Below are positions 24,351 through 36,800 of a DNA stretch of 64,000 nt, piece by piece. The stretch covers positions 1,277,016 through 1,341,015 of the forward strand of contig QANU01102670.1 of assembly GCA_003254905.1 (NCBI GenBank), written 5' to 3'. The stretch's first letter is position 1; each line of letters begins with the position of its first letter. The position numbers were made by a program, and so were the translations under genes. This stretch comes from Nissolia schottii. Taxonomy: Eukaryota > Streptophyta > Magnoliopsida > Fabales > Fabaceae. The notes beneath the pieces are model-generated. The model searched no databases, was not told the origin of the DNA, and was given only the letters and a program-made list of their open reading frames with translations.

Positions 24351-26749
24351 TAATGATCTAGTTATTAATTGGAGGCATTAATAACTCTAATAGACCATGC
24401 ATGAATAGGAGCACCGTGCTCTTCAATTTTTGTTCCATTTGACATACAATAATCAATAAAATCTTGAGACATGAACTCACCATTATTATCAAGACACAAA
24501 GTTATAAGGACATTATCTGGATACTCTGCTATTAAATTATTTGAGTAATCAATCTCGTAAACTTTAGTTTACGAGTTAATGATAAACAAACATGTGACCA
24601 TTTGTTTGATGTATTTATTAAAATCATATGTAATTTATAAATGGTCCACATGGTGGGTGAATGGATCCCTACAGTTCACCCTGAATGCATTCCAGAAATG
24701 TAAATGATCCTCTTACAAATTCAATTGGTGATTGTCTCATAATTAATTTATTTGAAAACAAGCAATACATGAGAATTCTTTAACCCGAAGAATCTTCTTA
24801 CTCTTCCATGAGTTTCAAAATGAATTCTCAAAAATTATTTGTAACATAATTGAACTTTGATGGTCTTACCAGTCATGCAAAAAATTTGGGTCAATAAACT
24901 AGAAGTTTACTGTAGCACAAGTTTCAATTACAACAATATTTTTATACAGAGGAAACCAATTAGTTTTTTAATATATATTTATTACTTGGTATAATAATTG
25001 TAATATAAAGATATTTAATATTCTTTTTATTTACATTCTCAACATGATATTCATTTCAGCGAATATTTTAAATTTTAACAAGTTTCGTTGAGATAATCTA
25101 GATAATATCAAATTATCTATAACAAGCTTTATTCTTTCAAGTAATATTATATCATCTCTTTTGGAGCCTTTAATCAGTTTTATAATAGTAATAATGTTTA
25201 ACCATTCATAATGATTTGTGTTTCTCTTGGAAAGAGAATAGTAGCTCTTTTAGAGCCTTCAATCATCTTTATGACTTAGTAATGCATTACAAATTTTGTT
25301 TCTTTGAGAAACAAAATAATATCTCTTCTAGAACTTTCATTTATCTTTGTGAATTGATAGGTAGTCCTTAGTAGTGCATCATAATTTTTGTTTACTTGGG
25401 AAACAAAATATTAACTATTCTAGAACGTTCAAAACTTGACACTACCAATGATTGTGTTATAATTTTCTTATCTCATTATCATATGAGTACTTTGCTTTTA
25501 AAAATATGCATTGTTGTACTACTTGCAAAACATATATAAGCACAATTATTTTGATAATTTTCTTTAAAAAATAATAAACATCATAAATAATGATAATATC
25601 ATAAAAAATTAACATATCACATAAATAAAAAGAAACTTATCATATGTAAACATTTTACAAAACTATATCTCTAGTAATTACAATATACTTTAAATATCAT
25701 AATTATTAATTTAATATTGAGATTTGATGCTAATTAAAAGTTTTTAAATAAAATAAAATACTTTTAAAAGAAAAATATCATAAAATCATAAACTCAAAAT
25801 GTACAAAAAGAAAGAAAACTAACATATTAGTAAACATTTATGTCATTAATAAAATGACCAATATCTCAATTATGATCTTTAAAGAAAAATAAATATGTCT
25901 AAATAAATCATATTGCTCATGTCATGATTGGCTAATATTCTAAAACAAGTATTTTTTTTATCATTCTCTTATAGAGATATTTGATAAATATCAAACAAAC
26001 GTTCCATAGTTACATGACTAAGTTATTCCAATACATCAATGGTCATATTTATTATATTTATTCCAGCAACTTTTCTACTTTTGGAGTTATAATTTATCGC
26101 ATTCACTTCAGGAAATGGACCATAGCCAACTAGGCGATTTTCTAGCTCTTCATTTTATTCGGCTATTTTTAAGAAGACAAAATTTCAATTCAAAATATTA
26201 TTATAACTTCATTCACATATTACTACAACCTGAGCATATTTGGAGTGTGAAATGTGGGAAATATTTTTTCCAATTAGTTCTCGTTAATGATCTTTTTTAT
26301 CACATAATTTAAATAGAGAACTTGTCGTAAAAACTATTAAGTTTTTCTCTCACTACCAGTTTTAAGATCTTATAGTCTCGAATGCATCCGATTTTTTTCT
26401 TTTTCGAATGTGAGTATCAAATTATGTTTTATAATTTGGTAAATAATAAATTCATTATATTATTTTCTTTAGGAGAATACGAGTACCAAATTATAAATAT
26501 CCAGAATCGCAAAACTAATAAATACAAATACTCAAAAATAAATATTAAAGTAGTTACATTCGCTTCAGGGAATGTAAAATAAAATTCAATATATTTTGGA
26601 AATGATCTTTTGACATATTCACTCCTGAGAATATGTAAATATAATCTCCTTAAATAGAGAAATAAAAAAATGTAAGTTGAAGCCCATTTGTAGGTTTTGG
26701 CAAGTACTCCATTCATTATCAATTAATTGTCTACTTTGAGCTATATGCA

Positions 26750-28290
26750 GATATTAAAAAATGATTGAAAATCATAATACTTTACAAAGTTACTCTTATA
26801 CAATATCTTTATTTCTATTTTTTGTCTCATCTACTATTCTTTTACTAAGCTAGTTTATTTAATAAGGATATGATAAAAAAAAGTAATTAATATTATCTAG
26901 ATTTAGTAAATAAATAATTATTTGTAAAAATACAATAAAATAGAAAGGTGAACAATTATTAAAAACAGGGAGAAATAGATAGATCACTACTTCACTGACA
27001 TAGTATTTTTTCTTTCTTTAAAAAAAAATAATTTCGATTTTTACATAATTCTTGTGCTAACTTGGTATATTTAATGCATAGTGCTTAATGGCACGAAAAA
27101 GTTTGTCGTGTATATTTTACGAACGATTCTGATTGGATAATAATCACACTAAAATGTTATGACATGTTTTAAAGGTTAAGTGATATTTGCACACATAATA
27201 TACAAGAAGATTTAGAAGACTAGAAGAAGAACGTGGGTGCAGTGAAAGGTGCCGAAACATTGGTCAGGTTGTTGAATAACAAAGATATGCCGAATCCATA
27301 TGATCAAGTAATTAATGACCCCACTGCCACTACCTGCATGAGACACTAGTCAATTGAGGTTTCTGTCCCCAACTAGATTAGATTTGAAGCATTTAATTAA
27401 TTAATATATTAGTACTGCAGATAATACTAATTTATTATAAACCTATGGTACATAGCACACATAAAATAATTGAGGTTGAGATCATAGATTATTAAATCGT
27501 TACTTGAATCAACCACCTCACAAGTCATTAAATCACTAGCTTAACCAATAAATTATTCAATCATTTACTAAATTATAGTTTAAATGAATAAATATATTAA
27601 TTATATTCAAATAAATAATATATATAATAATATAATTATTTAGACTCCACGTCACATGTATGGGTAGAAGAGCGCACCCATGTTCATGATGGACATGGTT
27701 TGAACCCTAGGAAATAACATTTTAAAATAAATCTCAAAATTCTTTTACTTGGCTTGGTTCTATGGTCAGGTCATCGGCTTTTGGGTCGATCTGACTTGGC
27801 CAGATTGAGTTTAATAACACTAATTGAGATTTGAGAACGAGAATTGGGTCAAACACATAGTCACACACCGTCTTTGATTGTCAAAAAAATAAAATACAAT
27901 GTCAGTTCATGTAAATTTGTATGTATTTAAAAATCTTGCATCACGTACACTCAGAAGTCAGAAACTTTGGTTCATGGGACTTTAATCACCTAGAGAACTC
28001 TTGTATATCTCTTCACATGACATCTATAAGTACCTCCTAATTTTTCCATAAACACAAGTCATTTCTCATCGCAAACATCTTGGCAGAGAAATATCATTTT
28101 CATTCATTTAGTATAAGATATCATACTGACTTACACTTTAATTATTATAAATAATAAATAAGACATGACTTTAAAGTAAAACAAGTTCAAATAACACAGT
28201 TCATTCTTTTTTTTAGTGTTTATGCATTTCTTGTTAGCTATAAATTGGAGGGAGAAAAAGGCACTATACCATTAAGTTTGATTAGAAATG
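26750..28290. other. AT-rich intergenic sequence
   Basis: I see no gene here. A short stretch near 27660-27710 ends in 'gacatggtttgaaccctagg', which in reverse contains a GGTTCAAACC B-box-like motif and may be a SINE scrap. The rest is featureless. Confidence 0.4.
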
Positions 28291-28292
28291 GT

Positions 28293-28458
28293 CCTCTTAT
28301 GTGAGATTTTCTTGTTATGTGTAGATCTTCGCCATTAATTAGATAGTTGATCCCTAACTTAGACCTCACAAGTAAACATAATTAACAGTGAAGATTTTCA
28401 CATGACCTGTGAAGATTTACACACGACAAGGTTATGTGAAAATCTCACATGAAAGGAT
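28293..28458. mobile_element. Small fold-back MITE, about 165 bp
   Basis: 'tcctcttatgtgagattttc' on the left pairs with 'gaaaatctcacatgaaagga' on the right. Internal sequence such as 'tgtgtagatctt' and 'aagatttacaca' also pairs, so the whole can fold on itself. It is non-coding; the superfamily is unclear. Confidence 0.55.
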
Positions 28459-28784
28459 TCACTTCCAAATTTGATTTTTTTTTTTTGTGTGTTTGTTTGC
28501 TGAAATTAAGTTGATTAAAGTTATAATAATTAATTATCAAAATACTTTCATTAAAGCTATTCTTCTTGTGTATGTAGCAAGATATAAATGAATAATACTT
28601 GAGCCTCTTAACTTATTCTATTAAACTTACTCCTACTACTAAATGGTGTAAAATAAAAATAGATGTAGTAAATATCTTAAAATTTTAAAAAGCACCCACC
28701 TTTTATCCTATTCAGTAGTTAGAGAAAAGTTTAGAAAGATGAGTTAAGAAGCTCAAGCATTACTCGTATATAGATTAATGCTTA

Positions 28785-28948
28785 CCAACAAGTTGTTGGA
28801 TGAGCGGTAAGGCAACTTGGTTTCCTATAAAAATGAAGACACAAATTCGATTCTTGAAAATCACATTTGTTGTGAGGGAGAGTAATCGTAAATGCTCAAT
28901 CCTCCGGAATTGGGAAAGAATGTCTCCCACAATTTTTGTTAGTAAAAA
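28785..28948 (+). mobile_element. SINE-like retroposon with 17-base target-site duplication
   Basis: The 164-base body is flanked by 'atatagattaatgctta' (28768-28784) and 'atatagattagtgctta' (28949-28965), with one mismatch. 'ttggatgagcggtaagg' fits an A box and 'caaattcgattcttg' a B box. The end is A-rich. 28966-29760 holds AT-rich sequence with an (AT)n tract near 29605 and no gene. Confidence 0.65.
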
Positions 28949-29759
28949 ATATAGATTAGTGCTTATTTGCATAGCATGTACAAATGATCAATTATATAAC
29001 GTTATTACATGCTTTAAAAGAGAAATAGGATATTTTACATTATAAAATATCACAAGGTATAAGTTCTACATAAAAAATTCTCCCTCCTACCCTTACTGAG
29101 CATACTTGAATTAGCTTTTGGAAAGCCTTAAACTATGATCAATTTCCTAGTATTAATTTTGTAATCTATCTCATAGTAAGTGACAGCGGTGGTTGAAGAA
29201 GCTTACGAAGCAAGCACACGCGCCACACAGTTAGAAACCAAATGTAACTTAACCATGCTAGCTTGAACTCTAGTTAAACTAATCATATTTAGTTAGCTTT
29301 AGTTAGAACTTAGGTTAAATAATGGAAGTTAGATTTAACTACTTGTATATAAGACAGACATATATTATACATTGAAGAATTATTAAGAAATGAGAAACAA
29401 TTTTCTCCCAAATTCTCTCTGTTCCTCCGTAGTCAAAGTTCTCTAAGCTCAACTTTTTATGGTAACTATTGAACCACACCTCCCGGCTTGATTATGATTG
29501 TCTTAAACTAAAAGACACCTTTAGGAAAAATAAACGAAGCCAAAACTTTAGGTGCCTTTGTTTTGAATTGAAAAAAAAAAGTAATTAAAAAAATTTAAAA
29601 GTTATATATATATATATATATATATTAATTTTAATTATTTTAAAAAAAATTATCTAAATATATAAAAGCTAATTTTTTCAGTAAAATGAAAAAAAAAAAA
29701 CACCCTTGTGTAAGAATTGATCATTCTATTTAAATTGACGTCTATAAAAAAAAATTTGG

Positions 29760-30823
29760 TAAGAAGCAAACCCTAAAACCTAAATTGACACCCATCACAA
29801 GCAAAACAATATATTTTGGGAACAAATTTGATAATGATATATTTTGAGATAGTACCACTATTTATACGTCTAAGAATCAACCACCCAACATCCGCCCAAC
29901 ATAAAAGCACTCATTAGAAAATAGAAAAATAAACATTATACACCAACGAACAAACATTGTTACTGAACATTATTTACGTATCTGTGCACATGTGAGTTTA
30001 GTATTACTACAAAACAGTAAACAAACATTGTCACATAGTATTTCTACATGCCCATGCACACATGTGTTAAATATTGCTCATTTTTTGTGTTTGAAAATGT
30101 TTGTTCATTACTTTGTAATATTTATTTTTTTATTTTGTAATGTTTATTTCTCTATTTTAGTGGCTGTTAGATGACTATTTTTTTAGATGAAGAAATAAAA
30201 TTTTTTATTTTGGGAACTGCTATTTTTAATTATTTAAAAAAAAAAATACATTCATCATTTGTTTTAAAAAAAATCTCTTCATAACTTAGAGGANTACATT
30301 ATAAAATATCACAAGGTATAAGTTCTACATTCATCATTTGTTTTAAAAAAAATCTCTTCATAACTTAGAGGATGTGGTAGAACAGAAAAGGCTCATAGGA
30401 TCAATTCCTAACTTTAGCCATGGAAAAGCTTTAAATTTCTTTGTTAATTTTCTTACTTTCAGAGGTAGTTAACAATCAACAAATGAATTAGTTACCATAT
30501 GCGCCGCCATCCAATACCAAAAATAAAAAGAAGTCTTCGTAGTTGGATACTAACTGGCAATATCTGTCGGAGACAATGGTGTCCAGTTTTGGTGACCCAA
30601 ATAGCAACAAACCACGTCTCCCATAATTAACTAAACTAATTATTTACACACACACCTCACATGCTCTGTTTCTCACTAAATCACACTTACCGTTTTTCAC
30701 TTGCTTAATAAGCTAAGCTTACCTTTCTTTCTTTCTTTCTTTCTTTCTTTCACCGTCCTATTTAAAGACCCTTCATCCATTGATGTATTTTCCCACATCT
30801 CAAAAACACTGAGAGCAAAAAAT
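29760..30823 (+). promoter_or_regulatory. Upstream region of BGAL10 copy B, start of duplicated unit, with TATA-like box
   Basis: Similarity to the flank of copy A begins near 29760 (matching about 9080: 'aacaaatttgataatgatat' against 'aacaaatttaagaatgatgt'). A CTTT repeat at 30723-30750 and TATTTAAAG at 30759-30767 lie 57 bases before the ATG at 30824, as in copy A. A lone N at 30294 sits between two copies of a 43-base stretch. Confidence 0.5.
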
Positions 30824-33800
30824 ATGAAGCTCTGTTTCAGTTCCCTTTTGTTGCTGCTGTTTTGTTACTTCACATTGGCATTGGCTTCCAATGTCAGCTA
30901 CGATGGCCGCTCCCTCATCATTGATGGACAGAGGAAGCTCCTTATCTCTGCTTCTATTCATTACCCTCGAAGTGTTCCTGCGGTGAGTGTGTGAGTGAGA
31001 GTCTCACGCGCCGTTTCTAACTTGTAAAAGTTTGCAACTTTGCTTTGTTGAGTTTTTTGATTCATCATAAAACTGAGGGAAAGGAAAACCTCAAAGGAAC
31101 TGAAGTTATTTTTTTGATAAAAGAACTTTTCTTTAGTCATAGCTAAGCTGTTTCTTGAAGTAAGCTTTGTTGGGTCTTTTATTTGTAATTTTTTTTGGGG
31201 TTACGAAAATGGGGGTTATTGTATTAGTTGCTTGTTTTGTGTATCTGCTGATTTGTTGGATTTGTTGGAGGGAACAAGAATGAAATGCAGCTTTTGAAGT
31301 ATGCTTCCATGTTAGTTTTATGCATAATTGTTGTTTATTCTGTTTCTGGATTCTTGTTATTATGGTTTAGCGCATGACCATTATGGATCCTTATCCTAAC
31401 AGCTAGTGTTTTTTTTCCCTCCTTTCTTTGATTTTTGGGGTTGTGATGAGTAATGTGTCTGTGTAACATGCTTTGTGTGTGTGACAGATGTGGCCAAGTC
31501 TTGTTCAAACAGCCAAGGAAGGAGGAGCCGATGTGATTGAAACCTATGTTTTCTGGAATGGCCATGAGCTTTCTCCAGGCAATGTGAGTAACATGATGCA
31601 ATTTCGATGTACTACTTGCTAGTTGTAAGATACTCCTAGGGCTTATAATTTGATATAACATCTTAAGACTTTTTCTCTTCTTTTTTTCTTTTTCCCTTTT
31701 AAGTCTCTCATTTAAAATTGTGAACTGGTAGTACTACTTTGGAGGACGATTCGATCTGGTCAAGTTCGCGAAGATTGTCCAACAGGCTGGAATGTACTTG
31801 ATTCTTCGAATAGGCCCATTTGTTGCTGCTGAATGGAATTATGGGTATGTAACTATTTATCTTTGCCATGATTTTGTTTTCGGACATCGAAGCAGTAGGA
31901 GAGGTAGCAGGAAAAAGAGAACTAAGAATGGTTGAATGTTACAGTGGTGTGCCAGTATGGCTGCATTATATTCCAGGCACGGTGTTCCGGACTTACAACG
32001 GGCCTTTTATGGTATGTAAGGAGTACTTTGAATTGTTTCTTATTCTAAGGATCAAAGACTATCTTCATTTATTTAATTGCAGCAAAATAACTGTGATCTC
32101 TCTAACTTTGTTGGCTATTTCTTTGGTTTCAGTCTCATATGCAGAGCTTTACAACATATATAGTGAACCTTATGAAACAAGAGAAGCTTTTTGCATCGCA
32201 AGGGGGTCCCATCATCTTATCCCAGGCAAGAATAGCCATAAACATTAATTTGTTATTGGTGCCTTTTCCTGTATATTGCTGCGGGAACAAAAGGTGTCGG
32301 AGTTTTTTTGACTTGGATTAGCATGTGAAATAGCTATATTTTGGTAGCTTTTCTTGATTATGCTTGTCTACTTTGTCCTTTGAACATTTACAATCTGATG
32401 ATGACTTCATTTAGCTTCTTTACAACATTCCAGATAGAAAATGAATATGGATACTATGAAAACTTTTATAAAGAGGGAGGTAAGAAGTATGCCTTGTGGG
32501 CTGCAAAGATGGCCGTTTCTCAAAATACCGGTGTCCCTTGGATAATGTGCCAACAATGGGATGCTCCAGATCCTGTGGTAAGATTATAATTTCTTACAAA
32601 TTTTTATCAACATTGTAAACTAAAATAAAATTGACATGCATTCATATTGCTTGTTACGAGCAACAACAACAAAGCCTTGTCCCACAACGTGGGGTCGGCT
32701 ACATGGATCAAGCGACGCCATAATGCCCTATCAAGGGCCATATTTTCATGTAAATCATTAACTTCTAAAACTCTTCTAATAGTGCTTGTTACAAGAAGAT
32801 ATTAAAAATTTCCAATAATATACATGTGACTTTTGAGATTCATCTTGCTTGTGCCTCAGTTATTAATTTTATTATTATTTATATGAATAAAGGTTTTCTT
32901 TTTTCTTAAATATCTATGCAGCTGGTCACATTTAGATGCTAACCTGACTATTCATGATTCTTTTGCAGATTGATACTTGTAACTCATTCTACTGTGACCA
33001 ATTTAAACCTACCTCTCCAAATAGGCCCAAAATTTGGACTGAGAACTGGCCTGGATGGTATGTTGGATTCACCATTACCTTTGCTTCCTGTACAGCCATA
33101 ATTTGTGCATGTTCAATTTTGATAATTCAGCCCTTTTGAGTTTATTTAGAACCTAAACTATGAGGGAGTTTTTCTTTTCCCTTCTTTTTTCCTGCTGGTT
33201 AGAGGAGTTCTAAGTGTGCATAAGTTTAATTTTCTTTCGATCTTGCAATATGGAAAGTATCTCACATTTAATGATATTTTGTGTTGGGGTTTTATTATTG
33301 TAAGGTTTAAAACTTTTGGGGGCAGAGATCCTCACAGGCCAGCTGAAGATGTCGCATATGCTGTTGCTCGTTTCTTCCAGAAAGGTGGAAGTGTACAGAA
33401 CTACTACATGGTATAGATGATGTCTTTTTTTTGGATTTATTATCATTGTAAATACTAAACATTTTATTTATAGGGAGAAAAAGACCTTGATCTCCATGAT
33501 ATGCCATGTAGTTTATTTTTCTCTGGTCTTGACCTCTTTGTCTCATCCTTGTGGGATAGTATCATGGTGGAACAAATTTTGGGCGTACAGCAGGTGGTCC
33601 GTTCATTACTACGAGTTATGACTACGATGCCCCGATAGATGAGTATGGTAAGCCATCTGCAGTTCTTGTCTTGTAGTATAATTTGTGCTGAAGTCTCTTT
33701 ACTTTGTTAAGAAAAATGTCCTTACAGTCACTGCTGAAATTGTATTTATTAATAAATTTTTTGGATAATCACAGGGTTACCTAGATTCCCTAAATGGGGA

Positions 33801-36800
33801 CATCTCAAGGAGCTTCACAGAGCTATCAAGTTATGTGAGCATGCATTGCTTAATGGTAAACCGGTTAATATCACCCTTGGTCCTTCTGTGGAGGTATTTT
33901 CCTTCCTTTAAACATTTGAGTTTCATGTTCATTCCACATAGAGACTCTCTGACTAAATTAGTTATAGCACCAAATTAATGGAGTTTTTTACTTTGGTATT
34001 TGGTAATTTGATATTTAGGATTTGTTATAGCATGCGGATAGGTAGCACAATCTAATTTGACCTAAACAATTCCCTGTTTGATCAGCTGACCACCTAGTCC
34101 TTATAATGGAAGGATAACTGTGCTTTTAAATTCCTACCTAAACTTTAAGTCACCAAAAAACTAAAAAAACTGCTTTTTAATCACGATCACAACAGCGTGG
34201 TGCTGGGTTTAGGGTTCATTATCACAACTGCCTTTTGTTGCATGAAGCGTCGGCGTATTGTGAAAGAGAGGCAGTTTTATACTTAATTCTGGTTTCAGAG
34301 TGAATGATCAATGATCAACATGAAAAGACAGGAGAAACAATAAAGGACCTATCTTGGGTTATAATAAACTTATACGTTTTTGAGTAAACATATATTATGT
34401 TTTTGAGAATGCATTTTTCCTATCATATAGTATTTGTTTTACCTAATAACCTATTTATCTGAAATTATAAGTCATTATGTGGTAACCACTATATTGCAGG
34501 CTGATGTCTATACTGACTCATCAGGAGCATGCGCTGCCTTTATTGCTAATGTGGATGATAAAAATGATAGGACAGTGGAATTTCGGAATGCATCGTATCA
34601 CCTGCCACCTTGGTCAGTTAGCATTCTTCCCGACTGCAAGAATGTAGTGTTCAACACGGCAAAGGTATGCTATTTCTGTTCCTTCATTCCACTGACATAT
34701 TTCCTTAACAATGTAACCTTGTCTTGTCCAAGGACTCACAAAAACCTATATCCACGCTCAGTTCAGATTTGAAGCATCACTCAAAAGTTCGGCATGTTAA
34801 GTATTACATAGGAACTCAGTTCTGAAGTGGCTTGAAAGTAATGAAAATTCATGGACAAGAACAGAATTTGGCATACACCTATACTAAATCATATTAACAT
34901 TAAATCTTGCTGCAAAATATATGATCGCATTAATCTTTTTTATGTACTTCTTTTTATGGTCCTTGCACTTAGCAATGAAATCTTGAACAGGTTGCTTCCC
35001 AGACAAATGTAGTTTCAATGATTGCTGAGAACTTGCAGCAATCAGATAAAGGGGTAAAAACGATCAAGTGGGATGTATTGAAGGAGAGTGCAGGGATCTG
35101 GGGGCAGGCAGACCTTGTCAAAACTGGTTTTGTTGACCACATCAATACTACCAAAGATACTACTGACTACCTGTGGTGCACAACAAGGTTTGTCTTAGAT
35201 TGAAACATGTGCCTGTGCATGAAATCGAGCAGGTTCATATATATATATATATATGCTTTATTTTCATAAGTAACTTCTATATAAAATGTAGACGTAGATA
35301 GAGTTATGCATAATTTGTTTACCACAGATTATTTAACATTTTTTGTGGCTAAAACTGTGGTGAGGTTGATTTTATACTAAATGTTTTAAAACATTTTCTG
35401 GTTTTGTTTTCTTTTCATGGCTATATTGGAATATTTTTTGTTTTGTTCGTTCAAGAATGAGCTTTCCCCCATCTTTTGGATGGTTTGGGATGAAAGAATT
35501 TGATGCTATTCTAAGGCCTAGGTGGCTTGCCATGTTTTAAGTTACAGTATTGGCTATATTAGGCATGCTGCTTCCTCATAATAAGTTATGTAAATCTATT
35601 AGACATAGACATCTAAATTTTCTGTTGATGGCAGTGTATTTGTTGGTGAAAATGAAGAGTTCTTAGAGAAGGGAAGCAAACCAGTTCTTCTAATAGAATC
35701 CAAGGGCCATGCTCTCCATGCTTTTGTGAATCAGGAATATCAAGGTTATCCTCTGATAGACAGTAATTAGTAACCACATTTCGTTCGACATTGGCTTGCT
35801 TGCTACGCCATGGTTTCGGGCGGCATTTCTGGTTGTCCTGTAATACATTGGAAACAATAATGTTTATGTGCAATCATTTTTTGTTGAATACTGAAACCTA
35901 TACTATGTCTGGGTAATCATGAATCTATTCAGTTGCCGCATTTTCTTTTGAGTATTCTCATAAATTAACACAAGCTCTCACAAATGGTCTCTCTCTCTCT
36001 CTCTCTCTCTTTCTCTTTGTTTCTCATAGTTTTAACCTTTTTGTTTTAGGTACTGGAACTGGAAATGGTACTCATTCACCATTCACTTTTAAGAATCCCA
36101 TTCCCTTGAGGGCAGGGAAGAATGAAATTGCTTTGTTAAGCTTGACTGTTGGCTTACCGGTAAGGGAATTGCTCTTGTTAGAATTAGAACGCACAACTTT
36201 CTTTTCTTTCTGAGCCAAGTCAAATACAGTGGGATTCAAGGTGGATAGATGTAAAAAGCCTTACCTCCATTATCGGAGAGATTGCTTCCAAAACTTGAAC
36301 TCATGACCTTTCAAGCCACGAAGCAACAACCTTACCATTATGCCAAGCCTCACCCTCCAAATCAAATATACGTATTTATTTTAAAAAAATGTCTTCATAA
36401 ATTTAAGGAATTAATTTGAGACCTAATAATTTAAATTTGCTCTCCCCGATTTTAAAGTTTTTCAGAAGATATAGATACCAACCTGTGAGACATTAGATAT
36501 TAAAGCATAGATTGTAGAGTGACTTATCATGGGGCGTCCTCATTTTTTTTTCCATCCCCTTTAAATGACTTGAACTCTCATTACAATTTTCTTTTTGTGT
36601 TTAGACTGCCGGGCCATTTTATGAGTTCGTAGGAGCTGGATTAACAAGTGTCAAGATTAAGGGATTCGGCAATGGCACATTAGACTTGTCCTCTTATGCC
36701 TGGACTTACAAGGTATATTTTACTATTAATCTTGAAAACTTTTATTAGCCTTTATCCACTGATCTCTTCTGATTTCTCAGATTGGAGTGCAAGGAGAACA

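Larger units (their letters stand above)
21340..26750 (-). mobile_element. Ty1/copia-type LTR retrotransposon fossil, heavily broken, with nested insertions
   Basis: Read on the minus strand, about 24361-24900 resembles the integrase region of plant copia elements and about 22020-22660 the start of the reverse transcriptase region. 21340-21800 resembles the LTR and 3' end of soybean-type copia elements. 24900-26750 is AT-rich, with recurring 'attcacttcagg'-like phrases, and probably holds its 5' part. The pol region is split by about 1.7 kb of later insertions (22670-24360). Many breaks make it non-functional and old. The outer limits are approximate. Confidence 0.6.
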
